64,000 bases of DNA. Origin: Paenibacillus thiaminolyticus. Lineage in GTDB: Bacteria; Bacillota; Bacilli; Paenibacillales; Paenibacillaceae. The stretch spans positions 6,417,501 to 6,481,500 of the forward strand of contig NZ_CP041405.1 in NCBI RefSeq assembly GCF_007066085.1, in the 5' to 3' direction. Below are positions 9,297-17,168 of this stretch, piece by piece (position 1 is the stretch's first letter; every line of letters begins with the position of its first letter). The translations under genes were made by a program, and so were the position numbers. Below the pieces are notes generated by a model that ran no database searches, had not been told where the DNA came from, and saw nothing but the letters and a program-made list of their open reading frames with translations.

Positions 9297-10067
9297 ATGA
9301 CCATGATGGACTGGGATTTATCCGAATATGAAGATCCGACATTATATGATCTCGAAAATCAGGGCAATCCTGAGCTGCCGATGCTTCTCGCATGGGCCAA
9401 GAAACTGGAAATAGAGGGGAAACCGGTACTGGATCTGGCATGCGGAACGGGACGAACCGCCATTCCGCTGGCGGAGGCGGGTTATTCCGTGATTGGAGTG
9501 GATCTGCATGCGGGTATGCTGGAGCAAGCCCGACGCAAGACTCCGGCCGAGGCGAATATCCGCTGGGTGCAGCAGGATCTGACGCAGCTTCAACTGCCGG
9601 AACATTCGCCGCTGGCTTATATGACCGGGAACGCATTTCAGCATTTTCTGACCAATGAATTGCAGAACCGGCTGCTTCAATCGATCCGCAGCGTATTGAC
9701 GCCGGAAGGCATCCTGCTCTTCGATACCAGATTCCCGGCGGCCGAGGAGCTTCTTCAGCCGCCCGTAGAGGAATATTGGCGGACCATCGAGATCGGGCCG
9801 GAGCATCGATGTGAAGTATATACAATTGCCACGTATGATCCTATTGCCCAGGTTCAGCATTACACGACGATCCGGCGTTTTATCGAAGGGGAGGAGCTGC
9901 GTGAAGAACGCAAAACAACGATAGATCTGCGTTATACGTATCCGCAGGAACTGGCCCGCACGCTGGAAGTGAACGGCTTTGAACTGCTTCATTTGTATGG
10001 AGGCTGGTCCGGCGCATCCTTACATCCTTCCTTTCCTTCGATGGTGGCGGTGTGCCGGAGAATATAA
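9297..10067 (+). CDS. Class I SAM-dependent methyltransferase
   Basis: A 256-residue methyltransferase with motif I VLDLACGTGRTAIPLAE, the acidic turn IGVDLHAGML after beta-2, and a PEGILLFDTRFP post-motif. This is the small-molecule UbiE/COQ5-like fold, with no target-recognition extension. AAGGGG lies upstream of the ATG. Substrate unknown. The end of the gene is close to the next small gene, and they may be coupled. Confidence 0.85.
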   Translation: MTMMDWDLSEYEDPTLYDLENQGNPELPMLLAWAKKLEIEGKPVLDLACGTGRTAIPLAEAGYSVIGVDLHAGMLEQARRKTPAEANIRWVQQDLTQLQLPEHSPLAYMTGNAFQHFLTNELQNRLLQSIRSVLTPEGILLFDTRFPAAEELLQPPVEEYWRTIEIGPEHRCEVYTIATYDPIAQVQHYTTIRRFIEGEELREERKTTIDLRYTYPQELARTLEVNGFELLHLYGGWSGASLHPSFPSMVAVCRRI

Positions 10068-10107
10068 GGGGGCGAGCGTATATCATATCCGCTCCCCGCA
10101 TTTTTCG

Positions 10108-10389
10108 ATGGAAGGAGACTCGCGCCGCTCCTTGGTCATGCTGGATGATGAATGGTATATCAGCATCCGGTTACTCCCGGATTACGTCTCGTGCCGGGAT
10201 TACAGGTATACATTCCGGTTCCCGGGAAGGGATGATACCGTGTTGAGCAGTTCCGGGCACTACTTGCCTGGAATCAGTATGTTCGATCTGGATGACACGG
10301 CCTTCGTCCGGCTATCTGCTCTCGATTACGCGCTCCGGTTCGATGAGAATGTCGCGTATATTGTGGAATTAGCTTCGAAGCCGATGTGA
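10108..10389 (+). CDS. Small protein of unknown function
   Basis: About 93 residues, acidic, with beta-like alternation (DDEWYISIRLL, YRYTFRFPGRDD, VAYIVELASKPM); no family recognised. The start is unclear. A strong AAGGGGG overlaps the end of the methyltransferase gene (10066-10073), but the first in-frame codons near it are not ATG/GTG/TTG, and the ATG at 10108 lacks a ribosome site. Reading from the overlap (SVYHIRSPHF) adds about ten plausible residues. It sits 18 bp before fosB, in the same direction. Confidence 0.5.
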   Translation: MEGDSRRSLVMLDDEWYISIRLLPDYVSCRDYRYTFRFPGRDDTVLSSSGHYLPGISMFDLDDTAFVRLSALDYALRFDENVAYIVELASKPM

Positions 10390-10407
10390 CCTGAAAAGGA
10401 GGAAGCG

Positions 10408-10833
10408 ATGTCTTATATTAGAGGCTTGAATCATTTCTGTTTTTCTGTATCGGATCTGGAGGCTTCGATCGCGTTCTATCGCGATATTCTGGAAGGCAAG
10501 CTGCTAGCCGTCGGGAGACGGCTGGCTTATTTCGACTGCCACGGCTTGTGGATTGCACTGAATCAGGAGGAGGTAGACCGTTCCCGGCAGCCGGTTACCT
10601 ACACGCACATCGCGTTCAGCATCGATGAGGAGGATTATGAGGCGGTGCGCCAGAAGCTGCTTGCTTACGGAGTCATGGTGCTTGCTGGACGGGAACGGTC
10701 ACAAGAGGATAAGCAGTCGATTTATTTTCTCGATCCTGATAATCACTGCTTCGAGTTCCATACGGGGACGCTTGGCGATCGGCTGCAATATTACCGTGCC
10801 AGCAAGCCGCATATTCAATTTTTTGATTCATAG
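10408..10833 (+). CDS. fosB: Metallothiol transferase FosB (fosfomycin resistance)
   Basis: A 141-residue glyoxalase/VOC-fold enzyme that adds a thiol, bacillithiol in Bacillaceae, to fosfomycin and opens its epoxide. It matches FosB along its length: NHFCFSVSDLEASIAFYRDI, a YTHIAF strand, GRERSQEDKQSIYFLDPD and FEFHTGTLGDRLQYY. Metal ligands are H9, H67 and E116, all present. AAGGAGG precedes the ATG. Intrinsic chromosomal fosB genes are common in Bacillales. Its presence implies that the cell makes bacillithiol or a like thiol. Confidence 0.9.
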   Translation: MSYIRGLNHFCFSVSDLEASIAFYRDILEGKLLAVGRRLAYFDCHGLWIALNQEEVDRSRQPVTYTHIAFSIDEEDYEAVRQKLLAYGVMVLAGRERSQEDKQSIYFLDPDNHCFEFHTGTLGDRLQYYRASKPHIQFFDS

Positions 10834-10859
10834 ACAGAAGAATGGAGGGCAGAGGCACA

Positions 10860-11306
10860 ATGCAACAACCGCATATTGTTCCCTATTCCGAAGTCTGGAA
10901 AGCCGATGTGGAGCGGCTATGCGCCAGAATCTGGGGACCGGAACGGCAGCAGTACCGGTATGGGGGATCTGTAGAGTTGGACGCGGGAGGCACGAAGGAG
11001 CCCTCATCGTATGTAGCGCTGCTTGGCGATCAAGTGCTTGGATTTTGCACCATGTGGCGCAATCTGTTCCACCCGATGGCATTGTATTTCACCGTCGCTG
11101 TACGGCCCGGCTGGGAGAGAAGAGGGATTGGAGGGCGGCTGCCAGATCATCTTGAACAAGACAGGGAGGAGAAAAGTTATGAAACCGACAACCATTTATC
11201 TCGTGCGCCACGGCCAGACGGAATGGAACCTGGAGCATCGAATGCAGGGGCATCAGGATTCTCCCTTGACCGAGCTGGGTGTCCGCCAAGCGGTCTGGCT
11301 GGGTGA
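10860..11306 (+). pseudogene. GNAT acetyltransferase gene, 3'-truncated
   Basis: The N-terminal half of a GNAT domain, ending just after the acetyl-CoA loop (VRPGWERRGIGGRLPDHLEQ, near 11099-11160). The frame then runs on as low-complexity sequence through the first 128 bases of the next gene, out of frame with it. The beta-5/alpha-4 part of the fold is absent in all frames because the next gene's ribosome site begins at once. A deletion that joined the GNAT 5' half to the phosphatase gene explains this. It may be expressed but should not be active. Confidence 0.65.
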
Positions 11307-11817
11307 GGCGCTGCGGCATGAGACTATCGATGCGATATATGCGAGTCCCAGCGGAAGGGCGTACCGGACCGCCGAGTTGATACGGAGGGAGCGCGATGTT
11401 CCGGTTCAGCGCTGCGACGAACTGAAGGAGATTCATCTTGGCGTATGGGAAGGACAGACGCAGGCGTCAGTGCAGGAGCGGGATCCGGATCAGTACGATC
11501 TGTTTTGGAAAAACCCGGGCCAATTCAGGATTGAAGGCGGCGAGACATTCCATGAAGTTCGGGAGCGGGCTTTAGGGCGGCTATTGACCATTGTGCGTGA
11601 CCATCCGGGCCAATCGGTCTTGATAGTGACTCATACGGTCGTGGTGAAGCTATTGATGGCTTACGCGGAGAACCGCCCTCTTCATCTGCTGTGGGAGCTT
11701 CCCTACATTCATCCGGCATGCCTATGCAAGCTGCATTTCAAGGACGGGGAAGCCAGCATTCTACTGCATGGCGACACTTCTCATTACCAGGAAGCCCGCG
11801 AGGCGGAAGCCTGGTAA
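11179..11817 (+). CDS. Histidine phosphatase (phosphoglycerate mutase-like) family protein
   Basis: 212 residues with the RHG signature (LVRHGQTEWN, phospho-acceptor H11), the EIHLGVWEGQ acid-catalyst region and a second conserved histidine in IVTHTVVVKLL. The size and LHLLWELPYIHPACLCKLHF suit the broad PhoE/GpmB/CobC-like phosphatases rather than glycolytic mutase. The ATG is fixed by GGGAGGAG 6-10 bases upstream. The stop codon lies in an inverted repeat (TTACCAGG...CCTGGTAA, 11784-11817) that may end transcription. The gene overlaps the tail of the truncated GNAT frame. Confidence 0.85.
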   Translation: MKPTTIYLVRHGQTEWNLEHRMQGHQDSPLTELGVRQAVWLGEALRHETIDAIYASPSGRAYRTAELIRRERDVPVQRCDELKEIHLGVWEGQTQASVQERDPDQYDLFWKNPGQFRIEGGETFHEVRERALGRLLTIVRDHPGQSVLIVTHTVVVKLLMAYAENRPLHLLWELPYIHPACLCKLHFKDGEASILLHGDTSHYQEAREAEAW

Positions 11818-11848
11818 TCGCATGTGCGCAAGCATTCGTGAAGAAGTC

Positions 11849-12124
11849 TCAACGGTACACCAGAATGTACAGCAGTAAGGATGTGAGCAGGCTCGGTGTG
11901 CCTAGCAGCCATAGCGTGGCGACGAAGCCTGCGCCTTGACTGGCGTTGTGCTCCCTGTTGTACTCTGGTTGTCTAAAACCGTCGGACATCATGCCGGCGA
12001 ACCCGCACAGCCCGAGACCAATCCAACCCGTAATGTTGAATAATTGATATAGATCATCCTCAATGAGTGAATACAATCCGGCCGCGGCGACGATCAGCAC
12101 TCCCAAAATAATTCGAATAATCAT
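11849..12124 (-). CDS. Small membrane protein of unknown function
   Basis: 91 residues, with an N-terminal hydrophobic segment (IIRIILGVLIVAAAGLYSLI), a second at NITGWIGLGLCGFAGMM and a third near the end (LLTSLLLYILVY). It resembles the small DUF5316-type Bacillales membrane proteins, which I recall only loosely. The start at 12124 is chosen because AGAGGTG is 6 bases before that ATG. It is convergent with the phosphatase gene and divergent from the CAP-protein gene. Confidence 0.65.
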   Translation of the reverse strand: MIIRIILGVLIVAAAGLYSLIEDDLYQLFNITGWIGLGLCGFAGMMSDGFRQPEYNREHNASQGAGFVATLWLLGTPSLLTSLLLYILVYR

Positions 12125-12334
12125 AGGCACCTCTATATCATCTTATTCGAAGAACCGAATTTTACTATAATACATTTTGGCGGTATTTGGTAGATCAGTG
12201 ATGGTGAAGGATGGATAGTTTTTATAACAACGAGGGTGTTATCTGAATGCTCGCAGATCGCGGAGCAGCGTGATTCTCGGGATGCAGAGGCTCGGGAAAT
12301 GCGGCGCTAGTAAACTTTTTTAGGTGTCAAAAAG

Positions 12335-12351
12335 GTTACAAAGAGGTAACA
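12335..12351 (-). promoter_or_regulatory. WalR-type binding site upstream of the CAP-protein promoter
   Basis: On the minus strand the sequence is TGTTAC-N5-TGTAAC, which fits the WalR consensus TGTWAH-N5-TGTWAH at every defined position. It lies just upstream of a TATTAT -10 (12373-12378) that has no good -35, the arrangement expected for an activator site. Confidence 0.55.
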
Positions 12352-12414
12352 AAATCTTAATCTAGTGCCATATATTATAGCATGATCTCTCCTACTATTC
12401 GTGTTACGATGTGT

Positions 12415-12538
12415 ACGAAATCGAATCAAGCCGAAGCTCGGAAGAGCGCGGGGGAACCAACTTCTGGGGTGAAGGCGCAGATTTGCGTCAGGGGTGACCT
12501 CTTTGACCCGAACCCGACAGCTAACCTCGTAGGCTGCA
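12415..12538 (+). ncRNA. Cyclic-di-AMP riboswitch (ydaO/yuaA class)
   Basis: The conserved blocks of the class appear in order: GCGGGGGAACCAA, GGGGTGAA, then TTTGACCCGAACCCGACAGC followed by TAACCTCGTAGGC. The aptamer senses c-di-AMP and normally turns expression off. The ribosome site of the following gene (GGGAGAG, 12541) begins only a few bases past the aptamer and I see no terminator hairpin between them, so control may act on translation or need the leader itself to terminate. The class often precedes cell-wall remodelling genes, as here. Confidence 0.92.
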
Positions 12539-12556
12539 AAGGGAGAGATGCAATTT

Positions 12557-13300
12557 ATGAAGAATACACTCAAAAAAGTCGCAGTAACCAGTGCCATTGC
12601 GCTAGCTCCGGTCCTGGTGGCCGGTTCCGCCTTCGCAGCGCCGCAGACAGATGCGGTGCAGGCGCAAAGCCCGAATTGCTATATGGTCAAAGTTAATGGT
12701 GTCAATGCGAAGGCCATCATTCCGGATCCGGCGAAGTCCGCGGATTGGCAATCTTGGTTGGACAACCTGATGAAGGAATGGAATAACCAAGCCAATAACG
12801 GCAGCCAGCAGCCGACGGATAAAGATCCAGGCAGCGTGGTCAACAAGCCGGAATCCAAGCCAGCGCCTGCTCCTGCTGAACCGAAGCCGGCTCAGCCAGC
12901 GCCAAGCACGGGTAATGGCTCGGCAACGGAGAAGTCCGACTTCGCGAATCAAGTGGTGGATCTGGTCAACAAGGAACGGGCCAAAGCCGGCCTGAATCCC
13001 CTTAAATCGGACGAGAAACTGACGAAGGTAGCGATGATTAAGGCGCAAGATATGTATGACAACAACTATTTTGACCATCAATCGCCGACGCTTGGTTCGC
13101 CGTTCGATCTGATGAGAGCGCAGGACGTTCAATACCGCACGGCTGGCGAGAACATTGCCAAAGGCCAGCGTACGCCTGAAGAAGTTATGAACGCTTGGAT
13201 GAACAGCCAAGGTCATCGCCAAAACATTTTGAATTCTAATTATACAGCGATTGGGGTCGCGTACTACAATGGCGTATGGGTTCAAGAGTTTACCGGCTAA
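12557..13300 (+). CDS. Secreted CAP-domain (YkwD/SCP-like) protein
   Basis: 247 residues: signal peptide (basic KNTLKK, hydrophobic core, cut after SAFA near residue 27), a spacer with a proline/alanine/lysine-rich linker (residues 95-120), then a CAP domain from about 130 to the end with HQSP, AGENIAKG and GHRQNILN, the usual fold-marking sites. Family members act at the cell surface or spore; no enzyme activity is settled. An ATG three codons upstream (12548) is also possible, but the one used is better spaced from GGGAGAG. Expression is predicted to depend on c-di-AMP and WalR. Confidence 0.88.
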   Translation: MKNTLKKVAVTSAIALAPVLVAGSAFAAPQTDAVQAQSPNCYMVKVNGVNAKAIIPDPAKSADWQSWLDNLMKEWNNQANNGSQQPTDKDPGSVVNKPESKPAPAPAEPKPAQPAPSTGNGSATEKSDFANQVVDLVNKERAKAGLNPLKSDEKLTKVAMIKAQDMYDNNYFDHQSPTLGSPFDLMRAQDVQYRTAGENIAKGQRTPEEVMNAWMNSQGHRQNILNSNYTAIGVAYYNGVWVQEFTG

Positions 13301-13323
13301 CAAGAAAATAGCGCAAAGCTGCA

Positions 13324-13351
13324 GCGGCACCGGGAGAAGGTGCCGCTTTTG
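13324..13351 (+). terminator. Rho-independent terminator after the CAP gene
   Basis: GCGGCACC and GGTGCCGC form an 8-bp stem with a 7-nt loop, followed by TTTTGT. Confidence 0.8.
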
Positions 13352-13492
13352 TCGCGTTCCGGTTGACGCTGGCTCTGAAAGGGCATTATATTCTTGATTA
13401 CTGCAACTTCCGATGCCTGCAGATCGTCAGGTAAAATATAGGAGGATGCGTTCATGCATTCATTCCGATATTCGCGAAGGGAGTAGATTGAG

Positions 13493-14371
13493 ATGAAGAA
13501 GTTAAGTACGCTTGCCCTTGGGTTGTTCATTGCCGGCATGATGGTCCTTCCGGCAGGAACACACGCTGAACCCCGGACGATTGAGCCCGACAACATAGAA
13601 GCAGCGATCAACGAGCTGAGCCGGGCTGATCTGGCGGTCCTGCTGACCGAACTCTTCGGTCTGGATACGAAAAAGACGAGCACGTCATTCGCGGATGCGG
13701 CCGATCACTGGGCCACGGCGCAAGGGGCCATTCCCGCCGTCATCGAGGCGGGGCTTATGAAGGGAACGGACGCCACTCATTTCCAGCCGGATCGAAGCGT
13801 AACCTATCAGGAGCTGATCGCTGCGCTCGTACGGGGATACCAGCTTGACGAGATTGCCGTGCCGGCGTTCGATCAGGCGGAGTCATCGCCGTACAAGAGC
13901 TCGGCCTGGGCGGACCGCTATATTCATGCGGCCGTATCCCTGTCGCTCGTGACAGGGGAGCTTGACTTCCGAGAGCCGATCTCGGAGCTAGCGGCCAAGA
14001 AGCTGGCGAAGCAGTTCCAGCAGGCGGTCCAGCTTCCGCAGCTGGAGTCCAAGCTGGAGGTCGGCCGCAGCAAGCAAGGTGAGGCGCTGCTGACGTTCAC
14101 CGTAACCAATGTATCGCATGAAGAGATGGTTCTTCTGTTCGGCTCCTCGCAGCGCTATGATGTGAAGGTAACCGACTCGGCGGGCAGACTGGTGTATCAG
14201 GCCTCGAAGGACAAAGTTTATTTAACCGTATTGGGAGAGGAGACGGTCCTTCCCGGGAAATCGTTGACATACCGTGAGCCTGTGAATCTGAAGCCAGGTC
14301 AAACCTATACGGTCGAGTTCTGGCTGGTGACCGAACAAAAAGCGTACTTGAAGCAGGAAATCCAATTCTAA
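13493..14371 (+). CDS. Secreted SLH-type / BsuPI proteinase-inhibitor domain protein
   Basis: 292 residues: a signal peptide (KKLSTLALGLFIAGMM, cut near THA), two degenerate SLH-like repeats (FADAADHWATAQGAIPAVIE; SSAWADRYIHAAVSLSLVTG; residues 55-165), and a C-terminal BsuPI-like immunoglobulin-type domain (LTFTVTNVSHEEMVLLFGSS through YTVEFWL; residues 185-285), the fold of the B. subtilis intracellular proteinase inhibitor. The mix suggests a wall-associated protein that may restrain a protease; a large SLH subtilase is encoded at 36-40.8 kb. That link is inference. Confidence 0.78.
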   Translation: MKKLSTLALGLFIAGMMVLPAGTHAEPRTIEPDNIEAAINELSRADLAVLLTELFGLDTKKTSTSFADAADHWATAQGAIPAVIEAGLMKGTDATHFQPDRSVTYQELIAALVRGYQLDEIAVPAFDQAESSPYKSSAWADRYIHAAVSLSLVTGELDFREPISELAAKKLAKQFQQAVQLPQLESKLEVGRSKQGEALLTFTVTNVSHEEMVLLFGSSQRYDVKVTDSAGRLVYQASKDKVYLTVLGEETVLPGKSLTYREPVNLKPGQTYTVEFWLVTEQKAYLKQEIQF

Positions 14372-14391
14372 AAGCAGAAACGCGGACTTAG

Positions 14392-14427
14392 GCCTTCTAA
14401 CCGGACATCCGGCATGAAGGCTTTTTG
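14392..14427 (+). terminator. Rho-independent terminator
   Basis: GCCTTC (14392-14397) pairs with GAAGGC (14416-14421) with an inner CCGGACATCCGG stem, then TTTTTG. Confidence 0.75.
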
Positions 14428-14575
14428 TCGTCAACTGAGCGGAACGGATAGAAGCATATTGCCGCCTTCAGGACTTGCTTTTACAATAAGATCAGATAAA
14501 ATAAAACTTTGTCCATACAAGGCATACGATGGAGATCTGTCCATATGGATAGGATAGAAGGAAGGAGGGAGGGCC

Positions 14576-15619
14576 ATGGCTTTTGGCGCCCGGGTGTTAA
14601 AGACGGGGATCGCCGTAACGCTCGCCTTATACATCAGTCAATATTTTCAATTCAAAACGCCGGTAATTGCCGCAGTAGCGGCCATCTTCGCCATGCAGCC
14701 GTCCATCTACCGGTCATGGCGTTATTTTCTCGATCAACTGCAGACGAATACATTGGGGGCCGCGATTGCCCTCCTGGCAGGGATGGCGTTCTCGAACGAG
14801 CCGATTGCGGTCGGGATTGTATGTATCGTGGTTATCATTATCTGTCTTAAGATGAAGATGGAGGAGACGGTAGGGCTGACGCTGGTTACCGTCATCTCGG
14901 TCATGGAAGCATCGGGGCAATGGGACTTCGCGCTTGGGCGGTTCGCGCTGACGCTGACTGGTATCGGTTCGGCATTTTTAATCAATATTTTGTTCTTTCC
15001 GCCGAATCCGCAGGCGCAATTTATCGGGCAGATTCAGAATGTATTCAGCCGGATGTCGCTTCTGCTGCGCACCGCCATCTCGGATGAGATGAAGGAGAGC
15101 GCGTTCCGCGTCGAGAAGCAGGGGCTGGAGGATTCCTTAAAATCGATCTCGGACAAATACAAGCTCTTCGAGGAGGAGACGAAGAAGCTGAAGCGGGCCA
15201 AATACCGGCATACCCGCCGCATCGTCGTGTACAAGCAGCTATTGAACACGCTGCGCAAAGGCATCGAGGTGCTGAACATCATCGAGGAGCATTATTTCCA
15301 GTCGGCCCGGACGAAGGAATCCGATCTGTTCTTCGATCGCCATCTGGAGCTGCTCATTAAGTGCCATGAGCATGTCCTGCTCAAGTTCGAGGACAAGGTC
15401 AAGCCCGATAGCGGCGAGATTGCCAATCTGGAGCGGGAGAACGAGCGCTTCATGACCGAGGCGCTGCAGTACGGCGAGGATGGGCCGGAAGGAGTGCTGC
15501 GGTTGTCGATCGTGGCTGCGTCCTTATATGAATACGGCCACCAGATCAGCAGACTTGACCGTCTGGTCGGACATGTAGATAAAGAAGAAGATAAAGGACT
15601 GCTGCAAAGCTTGCTGTAG
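14576..15619 (+). CDS. Aromatic acid exporter (FUSC/ArAE, UPF0421) family membrane protein
   Basis: 347 residues. The first 150 carry four to six membrane segments (ALYISQYFQF, VIAAVAAIFAM, GAAIALLAGM, GIVCIVVIIICL, GIGSAFLINILFFPPNP) with the NTLGAAIA and FPPNP marks of the YgaE/YqjA-like exporter family. Residues 160-340 form a charged, helical cytoplasmic tail, partly coiled-coil. Substrate unproven. GGAGGGAGGG precedes the ATG. Confidence 0.8.
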   Translation: MAFGARVLKTGIAVTLALYISQYFQFKTPVIAAVAAIFAMQPSIYRSWRYFLDQLQTNTLGAAIALLAGMAFSNEPIAVGIVCIVVIIICLKMKMEETVGLTLVTVISVMEASGQWDFALGRFALTLTGIGSAFLINILFFPPNPQAQFIGQIQNVFSRMSLLLRTAISDEMKESAFRVEKQGLEDSLKSISDKYKLFEEETKKLKRAKYRHTRRIVVYKQLLNTLRKGIEVLNIIEEHYFQSARTKESDLFFDRHLELLIKCHEHVLLKFEDKVKPDSGEIANLERENERFMTEALQYGEDGPEGVLRLSIVAASLYEYGHQISRLDRLVGHVDKEEDKGLLQSLL

Positions 15620-15641
15620 TCCTCCGCTTGAATTACTTTGC

Positions 15642-15668
15642 AAGAGCCGCGAATGCGGTTCTTTTTTT
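15642..15668 (+). terminator. Rho-independent terminator
   Basis: AGAGCCGC pairs with GCGGTTCT (two G-U) around GAAT, then seven T. Confidence 0.8.
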
Positions 15669-15704
15669 ATGGCGTAAGCATCCGGGAAGCTATCGAGGAG
15701 CCTT

Positions 15705-15734
15705 TTGACTTGAGCGGGCTTATTGAGGTAGAAT
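15705..15734 (+). promoter_or_regulatory. SigA-type promoter for the MFS gene
   Basis: TTGACT (15705-15710), 18 bp, TAGAAT (15729-15734); it leaves a leader of about 120 nt. Confidence 0.55.
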
Positions 15735-15860
15735 GTTAACGACCCTATAGTCATATTGAGAACCTATTGGTACTGATCTGGCGGGGTACGGTGGACTCAC
15801 GCTAGCCCAGGCATCGAATTAACAGAAGGACAGACGAGAGAATAGAGGAGGACGAGAGAG

Positions 15861-17081
15861 ATGTCGCAAGCAAGGCGGAAGTTCAACGGACCATTGTTCA
15901 TCTTGATGATGAACATGTTCGTGACAATGGTAGGAATGGGGTTGATCATCCCGATATTGCCTTCTTTTTTGCAGGAATTCGGCGGCGGAGGGCAGGCGAT
16001 GGGCTACCTGGTTGCCGCTTTTGGGTTGACCCAATTCCTGTTCTCCCCGATTGCAGGGGAATGGTCGGATAAATACGGCCGCAAAATATTGATTGTAAGC
16101 GGGGTCGGCATATTCGCTTTGTCGCAAATTGTGTTCGCCTTCGCGGATCAGATGTGGATGCTGTATCTGTCCCGGCTTCTCGGCGGCTTGGGGGCGGCCT
16201 TGTTAACCTCGCCTATGATGGCGTATATTGCCGATATTACGACCGAGGATGAACGGGCCAAGGGGATGGGACTGTTCGGCGCCTCCATGACGCTGGGGGT
16301 GGTCATCGGTCCGGGCATCGGGGGACTGCTCGCGGAATACGGCATTCGCGTTCCCTTCTACTTCGCCGCCGGGTTAGCCGTAGCCGGAACGCTGCTTTCT
16401 CTGCTATTTCTGCCCGAGACGCTGCCTCCGGAGAAGCGGAGCGCGATACAGGCGAGCAAGAACGGGCCGCGGCCGACTATGGTGCAGCAGTTTCTGGCTT
16501 CTTTTAAGGCGCCGTATTTTGTGCTGCTTGCGCTTGTTTTTACGATGTCATTCGGCCTGCAAAATTTCGAATCGATATTCGGATTGTATTTCGACGGCAA
16601 GCTCGGATTCACTCCGAAGCAAATCTCACTTATTATTACGTTCGGGGCCCTGATTGGGGTTATCGTGCAGGCGGTTCTGATCGATAGGCTGCTGCGCCGC
16701 TTCGGCGAGAAGAAGGTGCTGCATGCTTCCTTCATCCTGGCCGGCGCGTCGATGGTGTTGACGCTCTTTGTCCGGCAGTTCGGAGCGATTTTTGCCGTAA
16801 CGCTGCTGTTCTTTGCCGCCACCGCGATCATTCGGCCGGCACTGAACACATTGCTGTCCAAAATGGCAGGCAACGAACAAGGCTTTGTCGCCGGCATGAA
16901 TACGGCGTATATGAGTCTGGGCAATATTATCGGGCCGTCGATTGCCGGGATTTTGTATGATGTGAATACCAATATTCCTTATTTGTTCGGAGCCGCGATT
17001 TTATTGCTCAGCACGCTGATTCTCGCCAGCTGGAAGCGTACCGGGAAGGAGGAGGTTCAATCCTCGACGGCGTCTATGTGA
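15861..17081 (+). CDS. MFS multidrug-type efflux transporter
   Basis: 406 residues with twelve predicted membrane segments, the DHA1 drug:H+ antiporter layout. Motif A is GEWSDKYGRKILI, motif B lies around LYLSRLLGGLGAALL, and the motif C region is GVVIGPGIGGLLAEYG. It most resembles the Bmr/NorA/YfmO-like group, so export of drugs or waste compounds is likely. AGGAGG precedes the ATG. The TetR gene starts 88 bp after the stop in the same direction and probably controls it. Confidence 0.88.
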   Translation: MSQARRKFNGPLFILMMNMFVTMVGMGLIIPILPSFLQEFGGGGQAMGYLVAAFGLTQFLFSPIAGEWSDKYGRKILIVSGVGIFALSQIVFAFADQMWMLYLSRLLGGLGAALLTSPMMAYIADITTEDERAKGMGLFGASMTLGVVIGPGIGGLLAEYGIRVPFYFAAGLAVAGTLLSLLFLPETLPPEKRSAIQASKNGPRPTMVQQFLASFKAPYFVLLALVFTMSFGLQNFESIFGLYFDGKLGFTPKQISLIITFGALIGVIVQAVLIDRLLRRFGEKKVLHASFILAGASMVLTLFVRQFGAIFAVTLLFFAATAIIRPALNTLLSKMAGNEQGFVAGMNTAYMSLGNIIGPSIAGILYDVNTNIPYLFGAAILLLSTLILASWKRTGKEEVQSSTASM

Positions 17082-17168
17082 GGGGGCCGATTGCAAGCGG
17101 GGGACTTTTTCGTTAAGATAAGTCCTATTCGCATGCGCGGAACAGTAATTAAGGGGGCATCAATAGTC

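Noticed and set aside
12382..12696. 104-codon plus frame upstream of the CAP gene
   Set aside because: It is the c-di-AMP riboswitch and part of the CAP gene in another frame.
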